Shown here: one piece after another, positions 55,422 through 64,000 of the stretch
How the letters are laid out: every line of letters begins with the position of its first letter
Position numbering within the stretch: position 1 is the first letter of the stretch
Assembly (NCBI GenBank): GCA_035270785.1
Contig: DATESN010000123.1
Coordinates: forward strand, 85,480 to 149,479
Length of the DNA stretch: 64,000 nt
Direction: 5' to 3'
From: DATESN01 sp035270785
GTDB lineage: Bacteria; Bacillota; Clostridia; Lachnospirales; Lachnospiraceae
Translations under genes and position numbers: made by a program
The notes under the pieces: generated by a model
Told to the model about the DNA's origin: nothing
Database searches by the model: none
Seen by the model: the letters and a program-made list of their open reading frames with translations, nothing else

Positions 55422-57047
55422 ATGAACCAGAATTATAAACAAAAGAAAAGAATATTGCAAGCAAGTGTGTTTGCTAGCGTTTTAAGTATATTGAGAATTA
55501 TTGTTATTATAAATATGATAGGGGATGAAGGCGGTGGAATTTACGCAGCCGCTTATGAGTTATATAGTATTTCGATTATTATTGCTTCTTTTTGCTTGAC
55601 GCAAACCGTTTCAAAAATGATTACAGCAAGATTAAGCAGAGGACAAGTAAGAAATGCTCACAAAGTATTCACGATATCATTGTTATTTTGCATCCTAACG
55701 GGAATACTATGTAGTATCCTATTAGAGGTTCTAGCAAATTCACTAACAAGTACTTTCTTACTCCAGGGAAATAGTGTCATTGCCTTAAAGTGGTTAGCCC
55801 CAACTATATTATTCGCTGGAATATCGGGATGTATAAAAGGATATTTAAAGGGTGTTGGTGAAACAGCACTTGTAGTAATATTGCAAATCACGGAACAAAT
55901 TATTATTTGGGTATTAAGTATTTTAGGAGCACAGTATTTTTATAAATACGGCTTGAAAGTAGGCATCTTATTAAAGGATACAAGTTACGGTGCAGTCTAT
56001 GGAGCCGCAGGTTCCATGCTTGGGATTACCGTAGGATCTTTCCTTAGTCTTATAATTTTAATTGTAATGTATAAAAATAAATACTCTATGATTCACAAAA
56101 TGATCGCAAAAGATGCGACCATTAAGGATGAGAGTCATAGCCAAGTGTTTCAGGTTATTTTTTTCACAACGATACCGATTATAATTAGCTCGATACTATT
56201 TAGTATTCCTACATTAATTGATCAAAGGATTTTCAATAAAATAAGGATCGAGGCAGAAGGTGCGGCTACAAGCACTGCACAGTTCGGAATTTTTTATGGT
56301 AAATTCAGAATATTTATAGTACTTGCAATTATTATTTTTATAGAGATTCATAGCACGGTTGCACCAACAATAAGCAGAATGCTAAGTAATGGTGAACAAA
56401 AATTAGTGAAAGACTTTTTGAAGAACAAAATAATGATTAGTATGAGAGCGTGCATTCCATATTCTGTAGTGGCTACACTCCTTGCGAAGCTATTTATTCC
56501 AATTTTATACAAGGGAAATGTGGACACAGCAGTTATGCTACTTCAACGGGGTTCTATATTAATTATACTATATTGCCTAATTATAATAACGATTGGCGTA
56601 TTGCAAGGTTTGGGAAAACAACTTGTGGTTATGATTCATTTATTACTTTCGTTCTTGATTCATATTGTGCCTCTTGTTTTTATGTTGAAAAAGTTACAAA
56701 TGAATATTGAGGCAGTTGTTTACAGCTGGATTATTTTAGCTGTTATAGTTGTTATTTTAAATATGTTATCAATTGGAAAACATCTAAAATATAGACAAGA
56801 ATGGAAAAAGAGTTTTATTATTCCAACGTTAGCTTCCACAATAATGGGAATCTTCATCATCCTTCTTATTTATTTACTAAATGATACATTAGGAAATGTA
56901 GGAACAATCATTGCAAGTGTCCTTTTTGGAAATTTTATTTATTGGATTGTACTGATTGCCTTAAAAGGCATCAATCAAAAAGAATTAAGCAAAGTTACGG
57001 GTGGTAGGTTACTTTTCAAAATAGCAAAGATAATTCGAATTATGTAA
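55422..57047 (+). CDS. SpoVB-like polysaccharide/lipid flippase (MATE/MOP superfamily)
   Basis: About 12-14 hydrophobic helices span the 541 residues, with the N-terminal pattern QKKRILQASVFASVLSIL and AAYELYSISIIIASF typical of the SpoVB/MurJ-like branch of the MOP superfamily, which flips lipid-linked cell-wall or spore-cortex precursors. A TTG frame starts at 55416, but AGGGG nine bases before ATG 55422 is preferred. It follows ybeY by 42 bp and precedes a BofC-like gene, so a sporulation context is plausible. Substrate cannot be inferred. Confidence 0.83.
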   Translation: MNQNYKQKKRILQASVFASVLSILRIIVIINMIGDEGGGIYAAAYELYSISIIIASFCLTQTVSKMITARLSRGQVRNAHKVFTISLLFCILTGILCSILLEVLANSLTSTFLLQGNSVIALKWLAPTILFAGISGCIKGYLKGVGETALVVILQITEQIIIWVLSILGAQYFYKYGLKVGILLKDTSYGAVYGAAGSMLGITVGSFLSLIILIVMYKNKYSMIHKMIAKDATIKDESHSQVFQVIFFTTIPIIISSILFSIPTLIDQRIFNKIRIEAEGAATSTAQFGIFYGKFRIFIVLAIIIFIEIHSTVAPTISRMLSNGEQKLVKDFLKNKIMISMRACIPYSVVATLLAKLFIPILYKGNVDTAVMLLQRGSILIILYCLIIITIGVLQGLGKQLVVMIHLLLSFLIHIVPLVFMLKKLQMNIEAVVYSWIILAVIVVILNMLSIGKHLKYRQEWKKSFIIPTLASTIMGIFIILLIYLLNDTLGNVGTIIASVLFGNFIYWIVLIALKGINQKELSKVTGGRLLFKIAKIIRIM

Positions 57048-57062
57048 TTGTATAAAAAAATG

Positions 57063-57128
57063 AAATAAGCTGATACTAGAACAAAAGGAGCATGTATTAT
57101 GAAGCCATTGTCTAGAATCAGCTTATTT
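57063..57128 (+). promoter_or_regulatory. Terminator-like stem-loop enclosing the ribosome binding site and start of the BofC-like gene
   Basis: Positions 57063-57074 pair perfectly with 57117-57128, and 57076-57080 with 57111-57115 (17 of 18 pairs). The 30-nt loop (57081-57110) contains AAAGGAG and ATG 57099. The 3' arm runs into TTTTTG within codons 5-11. It may end flippase transcripts, or control translation of the next gene. Confidence 0.7.
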
Positions 57129-57716
57129 TTGTTTGTATTTTGTTTTGTACTATTATTAGGGTATTTTGTATATAGAGAATTTTTAGAAGTCCCTATTGAA
57201 ACGAAAGAACAAATATATGAGAACTATGCAAAAGAAGAAACTGATATTATTAAGGTTGATACGAATAATATTGAAAAAATTGATTGTAATACCGTTTATT
57301 TAATAAAAGCATTTGACATGGTAACAGAAAAAGAGGAAGAATGTACAGAGATAATTCCAGCAAAATATATTGGTTTTACAAGAAAACAGTTAGAAGAAGA
57401 ATTCAAACAATATATCTTGTCACCTTCACTAGGAGATGAAAAAAAAGGAATTGTTGCGATTGAATTAATCAGTTTTTCTAGAACAAAGGTTGTTATTAGA
57501 AAGAAATTCTATGTAGAACCTTTGCCAGAGAAATACTTTATCGTAGTAGAAAATAATTTTCTTACGGTATATTTTAAAGACCTAAAAACATTATTTTTAC
57601 AAACAGACATTGTTCTAGAGGAATTACCAAATGAACTTCAACAAGAAATTATGAAAATCAAACCTTTTGATACACAAGAAGAATTATATAATTTCCTTGA
57701 ATCGTATACAAGTTAG
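57099..57716 (+). CDS. BofC C-terminal domain-like protein with membrane anchor
   Basis: This 205-aa protein has an N-terminal hydrophobic helix (about 7-27) and an exported domain. The last 65 residues, from EKYFIVVENNFLTVYF to EELYNFLESYTS, follow the pattern of the BofC C-terminal domain, known from a forespore-secreted protein that restrains SpoIVB in Bacillus. The central part is not recognised. Its Shine-Dalgarno AAAGGAG has eight bases of spacing but lies, with the ATG, in the loop of a long stem. The upstream neighbour is a SpoVB-like flippase. A sporulation role is likely by family and context, not proven. Confidence 0.75.
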   Translation: MKPLSRISLFLFVFCFVLLLGYFVYREFLEVPIETKEQIYENYAKEETDIIKVDTNNIEKIDCNTVYLIKAFDMVTEKEEECTEIIPAKYIGFTRKQLEEEFKQYILSPSLGDEKKGIVAIELISFSRTKVVIRKKFYVEPLPEKYFIVVENNFLTVYFKDLKTLFLQTDIVLEELPNELQQEIMKIKPFDTQEELYNFLESYTS

Positions 57717-57807
57717 TATTATACTAGTAGAGTATGCAAATATCTATGAATTTATTATCTTATTTGTACAAGCTATAATAGTAACAGAAGGAATTTGGGA
57801 AAACAGT

Positions 57808-59091
57808 ATGAAACAAATGAAAATCGCAATTATTGGCGGTGGGGCTTCAGGCATTATGGCAGCCAATATTGCAGCATCTGCTGGCGGGAAAGTAACGATT
57901 TTTGAACATAAAGATCGGATTGGAAAAAAAATATTAGCGACAGGAAATGGAAAATGTAATTTATCCAACCTGTCCTTTTCTTGTGATTATTATTACAGCG
58001 AAGAAGAGGAAGGTAAAATAATTGCTAAAAAAGTATTTGAACAATTTCCTGTTTCTAAAACACTAGAATATTTTCATGATATTGGTCTAATAACAAAAGA
58101 AAAATCCGGATATGTGTATCCCTATAGCGAGCAGGCGACTACTGTGTTAGACTTACTAAGAAATGAACTTGCAAACAATGGTGTAGTAATCAAGCAGGAA
58201 GTCCATGTTTTATCTATTCAATTTAAAAAGGATGATAATCAATATTTAATTGTAACAGATCTTGGTAACTTTCAATTTGATAGATTAATTATTTCCTGTG
58301 GCGGTATGGCTAATCCACAAAGTGGATCAGACGGAAGCGGATATGAACTAGCAAAAAAATTAGGTCATAATATTATAAAACCATTGCCAGCTTTAGTGCA
58401 ACTTCGATGCAGGGAAGATTATTTTAAATCTATTAATGGAGTGCGATGCGAGGCAACTATTTCTACTAATATTACAAATGAAATAACGTTATCAGAATTT
58501 GGGGAGGTGCAGTTTACAGATTATGGTATTTCTGGAATTCCAGTATTTCAGTTAAGCAGACATATTGTAAAATATTTGCAAGCTAATAAAGTTATTCTAG
58601 TAAAAATAGACTTTTTTCCAAACATGGTTAAACATGATTTAGAAGAGAAAATAAGAAAACGTCTTGATGAAGATACATACAAAAATCTAACAATGGAGCA
58701 ATTATTTATAGGTTTTCTAAATAAAAAGTTTGTGTTATTGTTTATCAAATTATGCGGTTTGAAGCCCGACGTGAAATGTAATGGAATCCCGTGGGAAAAG
58801 ATGAAAAAGATGATACTTTTGATGAAGGAATTGGAAGTAACTGTGTATGCTAGTAATTCCTTTCAAAATGCCCAAGTATGCTCCGGTGGGATAGATATGA
58901 AACAAATAAAAGAAACGTTGGAATCAAAACTAATGAAAGGGCTATATTTTTCAGGTGAAATCTTAGATATCGATGGAAGATGTGGCGGATACAACTTACA
59001 ATGGGCTTGGTCATCGGGTTATGTAGCTGGAATGAATGCTGCAGAAGGAGAAAGTTATGTTAAGAATAGCGCAATTAAAAATGAGTCCTAA
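57808..59091 (+). CDS. HI0933-type aminoacetone oxidase family flavoprotein
   Basis: This 427-aa FAD enzyme of the HI0933/YhiN (BaiN-like) family begins MKIAIIGGGASGIMAANIAA, the dinucleotide-binding fold. GNGKCNLSNL follows, and the C-terminal SGGIDMKQI and GEILDIDGRCGGYNLQWAW blocks close the FAD site. The family has been linked to oxidation of aminoacetone or reduction of unsaturated bile-acid intermediates; substrates are mostly unproven. The frame opens far upstream at 57667, inside the previous gene, but the Rossmann start and a GGGA-containing site fix ATG 57808. It overlaps the next flavoprotein gene by 35 bp. Confidence 0.88.
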   Translation: MKQMKIAIIGGGASGIMAANIAASAGGKVTIFEHKDRIGKKILATGNGKCNLSNLSFSCDYYYSEEEEGKIIAKKVFEQFPVSKTLEYFHDIGLITKEKSGYVYPYSEQATTVLDLLRNELANNGVVIKQEVHVLSIQFKKDDNQYLIVTDLGNFQFDRLIISCGGMANPQSGSDGSGYELAKKLGHNIIKPLPALVQLRCREDYFKSINGVRCEATISTNITNEITLSEFGEVQFTDYGISGIPVFQLSRHIVKYLQANKVILVKIDFFPNMVKHDLEEKIRKRLDEDTYKNLTMEQLFIGFLNKKFVLLFIKLCGLKPDVKCNGIPWEKMKKMILLMKELEVTVYASNSFQNAQVCSGGIDMKQIKETLESKLMKGLYFSGEILDIDGRCGGYNLQWAWSSGYVAGMNAAEGESYVKNSAIKNES

Positions 59092-60688
59092 TCATGATCA
59101 AAAGGATTTGGTAATAAAGATTTGTAAAGTTTTAAGAATTCCTAAGGAAGAATTAAGGGAATACCATATTGTTAAAAAATCAATTGATGCAAGACATAAA
59201 CCAGAAGTATTTTACAGTTATATTATTGACTGTAAACTTAAAAATCGTAAAGAAGCGGAAGTTTGTCGTTATGTGAATAACAATCAACTTAGTATTGTGG
59301 AAGAAAAGAAATATCAATTTCCATATAAAATTAATAGGGAAGAGAAAACCAGACCCATTATTATCGGAACTGGTCCTGCTGGATTATTTTGTGGTTATGT
59401 ATTAGCGAAGGCTGGATTCAAGCCGATTTTGTTAGAGCGTGGAGAAAAGGTAGAGGATAGAACACTTACGGTTGAAACATTTTGGGAAACAGGCGTCTTA
59501 AATGAAAACTCTAATGTTCAATTTGGAGAAGGGGGAGCTGGAACTTTTTCAGACGGGAAATTAAATTCATTAGTGAAAGATAAAGATGGACGCAACAAAG
59601 AAGTCCTGAGAATTTTTGTAGAAAATGGAGCACCAGAGCAAATTTTGTATGAGAATAAGCCACATTTGGGTACGGATTTATTAATTGATATAGTTTCCAA
59701 TATGAGAAAAGTTATGATGGAAAATGGAGCTGAAGTTCATTTTAATAGTGAAGTTACTGATTTTGAAATAGTGGATTCACAAATTAAAAGTGTACTTGTA
59801 AATGGAACAAAGAAATATACAAGTGACCATTTTGTTTTAGCAATTGGGCATAGTGCAAGGAATACATTTGAAAAACTATTAGAGAGAAAAGTTCCCATGG
59901 AAGCAAAAGCATTTGCAGTGGGATTACGAGTTATGCATCCACAGAAGATGATTAATTATGCTCAATATGCAATGGATGATATCGAAGCTTTGCCAGTGGC
60001 TTCTTATAAACTTGCTGCAACAGCTAAAAATCAACGTGGTGTTTATTCATTTTGTATGTGTCCTGGAGGTTTTGTTATTGATGCATCCAGTGAAAAGGGA
60101 CGTCTTGCATGTAATGGAATGAGTTATCATAAACGTGATAGTGGTACAGCCAATAGTGCGATTATCGTTTCTGTATCACCAGAAGATTTTGGTGAAGATA
60201 ATCCTCTTAACGGTATTTATTTTCAGCGTGAATTAGAAGAAAAAGCATATAATCTTGCAGACGGAAAAGTTCCAGTTCAATATTATAAAGATTTTAAGAA
60301 TTCATGTGGAATGAAATCTACTGACATGATAGAACAAAAAGGCAGTGCTACTAATAGTGAAATGAAACCTCTTATTAAGGGTAACTTTGAATTTGTAGAT
60401 CTTCATACCATTTTACCAGATCATATTAAGGAAGCTTTCATCGATGGAATGGAACAGTTTAATGGCGTAATAAAGGGATTTGCAAAGGATGATACGATTC
60501 TCGTAGGAGTGGAAAGCAGAACTTCTTCACCAGTGCGCATTTTAAGAAATGAATTTTTTGAAAGTGCAATAGTGGGTATTTATCCTTGTGGTGAAGGTGC
60601 GGGCTATGCAGGAGGAATTACATCAGCAGCAATGGATGGAATAAAAGTAGCCGAAGCAGTTGCCAAATCCATAGTAAAGCTTAAGTAA
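59057..60688 (+). CDS. FAD-dependent dehydrogenase (COG2509-like)
   Basis: This 543-aa flavoprotein has a small N-terminal domain (about 1-90) and then the FAD site RPIIIGTGPAGLFCGYVLAK, an NVQFGEGGAGTFSDGKL block, and a C-terminal YPCGEGAGYAGGITSAAMDG motif, all typical of the COG2509 family. No substrate is known. The frame opens at 59036, but AAGGAG six bases before ATG 59057 decides the start. It overlaps the previous flavoprotein by 35 bp in another frame, indicating coupled translation, and proB follows 22 bp later. Confidence 0.88.
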   Translation: MLRIAQLKMSPNHDQKDLVIKICKVLRIPKEELREYHIVKKSIDARHKPEVFYSYIIDCKLKNRKEAEVCRYVNNNQLSIVEEKKYQFPYKINREEKTRPIIIGTGPAGLFCGYVLAKAGFKPILLERGEKVEDRTLTVETFWETGVLNENSNVQFGEGGAGTFSDGKLNSLVKDKDGRNKEVLRIFVENGAPEQILYENKPHLGTDLLIDIVSNMRKVMMENGAEVHFNSEVTDFEIVDSQIKSVLVNGTKKYTSDHFVLAIGHSARNTFEKLLERKVPMEAKAFAVGLRVMHPQKMINYAQYAMDDIEALPVASYKLAATAKNQRGVYSFCMCPGGFVIDASSEKGRLACNGMSYHKRDSGTANSAIIVSVSPEDFGEDNPLNGIYFQRELEEKAYNLADGKVPVQYYKDFKNSCGMKSTDMIEQKGSATNSEMKPLIKGNFEFVDLHTILPDHIKEAFIDGMEQFNGVIKGFAKDDTILVGVESRTSSPVRILRNEFFESAIVGIYPCGEGAGYAGGITSAAMDGIKVAEAVAKSIVKLK

Positions 60689-60710
60689 AGTAAATCTTGG
60701 AGGAATGGTT

Positions 60711-61562
60711 ATGGACAATTTAAGGAAAGCGCTAAGGGATAAAAAAAGAATTGTTGTTAAGGTGGGTTCGTCGTCTTTGCAACATCCAGAAACAGGAGAC
60801 TTTGATTATATTAAAATGGAAGTTTTGGTTCGTGAGCTTTGTAATCTCCGCAATCAAGGAAAAGATGTTGTATTGGTATCATCCGGTGCAATCGCTGCTG
60901 GGAAAAAAGTGGTTCAAATTACCCAAGAGGACAATCCAGTGGCAGTAAAGCAAGCCTGTGCTGCGATTGGACAAGCCAGGCTTATGATGATTTATCAAAA
61001 GATTTTTGCAGAGTATAATCAAGTTACTGCTCAAATATTGATGACAAAAGATACGATTGTTGATAATTTAAATAGATTTAACGCACATAATACATTTTCA
61101 GAGTTATTAAAACTTGGAGTGATTCCTATTGTAAATGAAAATGACACCGTTGCTACATATGAAATAGAGTTTGGCGATAACGATTCCCTATCCGCTATTG
61201 TAGCTGCATTAATAGAAGCGGATTTACTTATTCTTTTATCAGATATTGATGGACTCTACACGGATAATCCAAGAAGTAATAAGGATGCAAAATTCATTGA
61301 ACATGTAGAGACCTTAGATGATGAAATTATGAAGATGGGAAAAGCGGAAACCGGTAGCAGTGTGGGAACTGGTGGTATGAATACAAAACTTATGGCAGCT
61401 AAAATAGCAACGAGTTCAGGTGCGGATATGATAATTGCCAATGGGGAAGACATGAGAATCTTACATCGAATTATGGATGGAAGAAAAATTGGGACTTTCT
61501 TTCAAGCAAATAAAGATGATGATTTTTATTTAATAGATTATGTACAAAATTTACATGAATGA
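60711..61562 (+). CDS. proB: Glutamate 5-kinase, short form without PUA domain
   Basis: ProB phosphorylates glutamate, the first step to proline. The 283-aa protein is a single amino-acid kinase domain: KVGSSSLQ near residue 19, VSSGAIAAGK, NENDTV, and SDIDGLYT. The C-terminal PUA domain of the E. coli enzyme is absent, as in many Firmicutes. ATG 60705 sits one base from GGAGG, too close, so the ATG at 60711 (seven bases) is chosen. It starts a four-gene operon ending in proA. Confidence 0.94.
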   Translation: MDNLRKALRDKKRIVVKVGSSSLQHPETGDFDYIKMEVLVRELCNLRNQGKDVVLVSSGAIAAGKKVVQITQEDNPVAVKQACAAIGQARLMMIYQKIFAEYNQVTAQILMTKDTIVDNLNRFNAHNTFSELLKLGVIPIVNENDTVATYEIEFGDNDSLSAIVAALIEADLLILLSDIDGLYTDNPRSNKDAKFIEHVETLDDEIMKMGKAETGSSVGTGGMNTKLMAAKIATSSGADMIIANGEDMRILHRIMDGRKIGTFFQANKDDDFYLIDYVQNLHE

Positions 61563-61575
61563 AAAGGTGATAGTA

Positions 61576-61797
61576 ATGATTGAGGATTCCTTAAAGAGAA
61601 TAAATGAATTGTATCATAAGTCAAAAGCAGAAGGACTTTCAGAAATAGAGAAAAAAGAACAAACAGAATTAAGAAGTGATTACATAGCAAGTGTACGCGC
61701 TTCTTTACGGGGGCAATTGGACAACATCTCTATAGAGAAAGAAGATGGAACAATTGAAAATCTTGGAGAAAAACATGGAGACAAAAAAAGACATTAG
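61576..61797 (+). CDS. DUF896 (UPF0291, YnzC-like) small protein
   Basis: This 73-aa helical protein is of the DUF896 family: RINELYHKSKAEGLSEIE, then RSDYIASVRASLRGQLDNI. The frame opens at 61540 inside proB, but AGGTGA five bases before ATG 61576 and the family N terminus fix the start. It overlaps the 5-formyl-tetrahydrofolate cyclo-ligase gene by 23 bp. The family is widespread in Firmicutes with no proven biochemical role. Confidence 0.9.
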   Translation: MIEDSLKRINELYHKSKAEGLSEIEKKEQTELRSDYIASVRASLRGQLDNISIEKEDGTIENLGEKHGDKKRH

Positions 61798-62386
61798 GAA
61801 AGAGAGTTTGATAAAAAGGGATCAACTTTCAAAAGAATCTCAAAAGGAATTTAGTAATAAGATTACAAAGGATATGATAAATCATCCTTTTTTTAAAAAT
61901 GCCAATTACATTCTACTGTATGCAAACTTTAAAAGTGAGGTTCAAACAGGAGAAATTGCTAAAAAAGCGTATATGGATGGAAAAAAGGTGTTTTACCCCA
62001 AGGTTTTAGGTGAAACAATGGATTACTATCTTAAAAATGATCATTATGATGTTGACTTTAATATTGGAAATATGGGAATTAGAGAACCAAGTACATCTAA
62101 GCATGAATTTATTCATGAGTTAAAATTTTCAAAAGAAAGTTGCAAGAATATTTTAATGATCATGCCAGGAGTTGCCTTTGATAACAATAGAAATAGGATT
62201 GGGTATGGAAAAGGTTATTTTGATAAATATCTTTATTTTCTTAAAAACAAGCTTCTAGATGAAAAAGATGTAAGTTTTCATACGATAGCGTTAGCTTATA
62301 GCTGTCAAATTGTTAATCAAATTCCAACAGAAAAAACAGATGTAAAGCCAGAAATTGTAATTACAGAAAATAATATTTATGAATAG
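61775..62386 (+). CDS. 5-formyltetrahydrofolate cyclo-ligase family protein
   Basis: This enzyme converts 5-formyl-tetrahydrofolate to 5,10-methenyl-tetrahydrofolate with ATP. The 203-aa protein shows the N-terminal basic helix KKDIRKESLIKRDQL, the MPGVAFDNNRNRIGYGKGYFDKYL active-site region (PGVAFD and GYGKGYYD-type motif) and a C-terminal TDVKPEIVITE. The frame opens at 61745, but GGAG six bases before ATG 61775 is preferred. It lies between DUF896 and proA and connects functionally with fhs and folD elsewhere in the window, not with proline synthesis. Confidence 0.9.
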   Translation: METKKDIRKESLIKRDQLSKESQKEFSNKITKDMINHPFFKNANYILLYANFKSEVQTGEIAKKAYMDGKKVFYPKVLGETMDYYLKNDHYDVDFNIGNMGIREPSTSKHEFIHELKFSKESCKNILMIMPGVAFDNNRNRIGYGKGYFDKYLYFLKNKLLDEKDVSFHTIALAYSCQIVNQIPTEKTDVKPEIVITENNIYE

Positions 62387-62414
62387 TAAGAACTAATTGG
62401 AGGGGAGTTAAAAC

Positions 62415-63662
62415 ATGTCAAATTTATTAGAGATAGGCAATAATGCAATAAGGGTGAAATATGAATTGCAAAAGTTATCGACAGATAAAAAAAATGAAGT
62501 TTTGATTTGTACAGCAAATAGTTTAATTGCTCATAGTGATCGTATTATTAAAAGCAATGAAATGGATGTGAAAAATGGCGAGGATAAAGGAATGCATCCT
62601 GGCTTAGTTGATCGTTTGCGATTAACAAAAGAACGAATAAAAGACATGGCAGATGGGCTTATTCAGATTTCCAAACTACCAGATCCAATTGACGAAACTA
62701 TAGAATCCTTTGATAGACCTAATGGCTTACATATTGAAAAGGTTCGTGTACCAATGGGTGTTGTAGGAATCATTTACGAATCTAGACCAAATGTAACAGC
62801 AGATGCCTTCGGATTATGTTTTAAGACTGGAAACGCAGTGATTTTAAAAGGTGGTAGCGATGCCATTCATTCTAATATTGCAATTGCAAATTGTGTGCAA
62901 GATACGTTAGAAGAAAATGGTATTTCTAGAGAAGCGATTCAGTTGATTGAAGATACTTCTAGAGAAATTGTGAATGAATTTATGAAAATGAATGATTTTG
63001 TTGATGTCCTTATTCCTCGGGGTGGCGCTGCATTAATAAAAAATGTAGTAAATAATAGTAACATTCCAGTGATTGAAACAGGAACTGGTAATTGTCATAT
63101 CTATGTGGATGAATTTGCCGACTTGACTAATGCGGTCAAAATTATTATCAATTCTAAAACACAAAGAATAGGAGTTTGTAATGCTTGCGAATCTTTGGTT
63201 ATTCATGAAAATATAAGGAAAACCTTTTTAGTAGAACTAGGAAAAGCCCTAAAAGAAAATCGAGTAGAAGTTCGGGGAGATAGCAAGACCAAAGAAATAT
63301 TATCAGATTGCATGGATGCGACAGAAGAAGATTACGGAAAAGAGTACTTGGATTATATTATTTCCATTAAAACTGTTTCTAATGTAGAGGAAGCAATTGC
63401 TCATATTAATAAATATAATACAAAACATTCCGAAGCAATCATCACAGAGAACAAAGATGTAGCAAACAAGTTTCTTCAAGAGGTGGATGCTGCTTGTGTT
63501 TATGTGAATGCTTCCACAAGATTTACAGATGGTTTTGAATTTGGATTTGGTGCCGAGATAGGAATTAGTACTCAGAAACTTCACGCAAGAGGTCCTATGG
63601 GATTGAAAGAATTAACTACTTATAAGTATACAATTAGGGGGAATGGGCAGATTCGTCCTTAA
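62415..63662 (+). CDS. proA: Gamma-glutamyl phosphate reductase
   Basis: ProA reduces glutamyl-5-phosphate with NADPH to glutamate semialdehyde, the second proline step. The 415-aa length is standard. Catalytic Cys255 lies in [11 protein letters not shown], and the [17 protein letters not shown] and [19 protein letters not shown] blocks are present. GGAGGGG precedes the start. It completes the operon begun by proB. A small A+T-rich stem (63684-63701) follows, too weak to call a terminator. Confidence 0.97.
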   Translation: MSNLLEIGNNAIRVKYELQKLSTDKKNEVLICTANSLIAHSDRIIKSNEMDVKNGEDKGMHPGLVDRLRLTKERIKDMADGLIQISKLPDPIDETIESFDRPNGLHIEKVRVPMGVVGIIYESRPNVTADAFGLCFKTGNAVILKGGSDAIHSNIAIANCVQDTLEENGISREAIQLIEDTSREIVNEFMKMNDFVDVLIPRGGAALIKNVVNNSNIPVIETGTGNCHIYVDEFADLTNAVKIIINSKTQRIGVCNACESLVIHENIRKTFLVELGKALKENRVEVRGDSKTKEILSDCMDATEEDYGKEYLDYIISIKTVSNVEEAIAHINKYNTKHSEAIITENKDVANKFLQEVDAACVYVNASTRFTDGFEFGFGAEIGISTQKLHARGPMGLKELTTYKYTIRGNGQIRP

Positions 63663-63728
63663 TGTAAGCTAGATCTGAATAGATACATTTTTTCAAATGT
63701 AATACGGGACAATTTATTCATGTAGTAG

Positions 63729-63875
63729 GTGCTACAGGGGTATGAAATCATTCGGACACGCTTTCGCTCCGATAAAAACGTAGCGGTACTAATGCGTCAG
63801 AATTGCTTCGCACTCTGACACATAAGTGCCGACGTTTTTATAGGGTCCTTCATTGATTACATACCCCTGTAGCAC
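63729..63875. mobile_element. MITE-like or structured-RNA palindromic element, 147 bp
   Basis: Perfect 16-bp terminal inverted repeats (63729-63744 and 63860-63875, GTGCTACAGGGGTATG) enclose further imperfect pairing: ATAAAAACGT near 63772 pairs with ACGTTTTTAT ending near 63841, and GTCAGA pairs with TCTGAC around a central loop. Nearly the whole length can fold into one long hairpin. There is no transposase, and no clear target-site duplication. Base composition is richer in G+C than the surroundings. Confidence 0.65.
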
Positions 63876-64000
63876 GTTTTACGGTAAATATAGTAAAATG
63901 CAAGACAAAAAATAGCCAAACGGGTGCTTTGTGGGTAATTAAAGGTGAACCTGATATTGAAAGATTTGCTCCAGCAGGAGTTCTTGTAACAAAGTCAAAA
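63857..64000 (+). other. Open reading frame reaching the right edge, start not found
   Basis: One plus-strand frame is open from 63857 to 64000. Its last part reads QTGALWVIKGEPDIERFAPA and then GVLVTKSK, which looks protein-like. The only start-type codon is TTG near 63934, without a clear ribosome binding site. The opposite strand is also open here. It could be the 5' end of a gene; confidence is low. Confidence 0.25.

Larger units (their letters stand above)
63663..64000. other. Intergenic region at the right edge with palindromic element
   Basis: After proA come a weak 7-bp hairpin (63684-63701), the 147-bp palindromic element (63729-63875), and a short stretch in which one reading frame stays open to the edge. 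No complete gene is visible. Confidence 0.7.

Noticed and set aside
55382..55438. Eighteen-codon frame between ybeY and the flippase gene
   Set aside because: It has no convincing ribosome binding site of its own and overlaps the flippase start; probably chance.
63857..64000. Minus-strand gene ending inside the palindromic element
   Set aside because: The minus-strand frame is open, but its translation is hydrophobic and repeat-derived near the end and no family is recognised; left as undecided rather than annotated.

Overview
The window is A+T-rich, with tightly packed genes, strong GGAGG-type ribosome binding sites and several TTG starts. Its gene content points to an anaerobic, spore-forming member of the Clostridia, most likely Lachnospiraceae. 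Supporting markers are NfnAB transhydrogenase, a Re-type citrate synthase with NADP isocitrate dehydrogenase, the redox repressor Rex, formate-tetrahydrofolate ligase with FolD, and sporulation-type genes (yqfC, yqfD, a SpoVB-like flippase, a BofC-like protein, a TepA-like protease beside ftsK/spoIIIE). I saw no tRNA, rRNA, CRISPR array, prophage or transposase.

Layout. 1-4.4 kb: the 3' part of a TrpB2-type gene cut by the window edge, an M18 aminopeptidase, queA and a small PilZ protein. 4.4-8 kb, minus strand: an aromatic amino-acid operon aroF-tyrA-aroA with a promoter carrying two copies of a 10-bp operator-like repeat and a bidirectional terminator at its end. 8-15 kb: an EF-G paralogue with an altered G4 motif, an unrecognised membrane protein, and leuS behind a short structured leader. 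14.8-16 kb, minus strand: three small genes, one a Cys/Gly/Asn-rich peptide. 16-25.7 kb: a surface-protein locus with class B sortase, two very large BspA-type leucine-rich-repeat proteins with matching atypical sorting signals, and a subtilase without signal peptide.

25.7-29.1 kb: Re-citrate synthase, a GntR/FCD regulator and isocitrate dehydrogenase, a route to 2-oxoglutarate, under a promoter that sits inside a 40-bp palindrome. 29-36.7 kb: an ABC-F ATPase, rex, a coiled-coil protein, alr, a mazF without adjacent antitoxin, a CNNM/CorC-type membrane protein and yebC. 36.7-44 kb: an O-acetylhomoserine sulfhydrylase-type enzyme, a polyprenol-phosphate glycosyltransferase with a multi-pass partner, a TepA-like protease with a microsatellite-encoded tail, and ftsK. 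44-51.5 kb: fhs, folD, zinc-ribbon membrane proteins, nfnAB and a Dabb protein. 51.5-57.7 kb: rlmH, yqfC, yqfD, a degenerate PgpH-like protein, ybeY, a SpoVB-like flippase and a BofC-like protein. 57.8-63.7 kb: two flavoproteins, then a proline operon (proB, a DUF896 gene, 5-formyl-THF cyclo-ligase, proA). 63.7-64 kb: a 147-bp MITE-like palindromic element and a possible partial reading frame at the edge.

Most genes are housekeeping. The parts that stand out are the sortase/LRR/subtilase locus, the palindromic operator at the citrate branch, two genes whose ribosome binding site or start codon lies within an RNA stem-loop (mazF and the BofC-like gene), the degenerate HD protein, the in-frame microsatellites, and the palindromic element at the right edge. 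Many starts were moved downstream of the longest reading frame because a good Shine-Dalgarno sequence marks an internal ATG.
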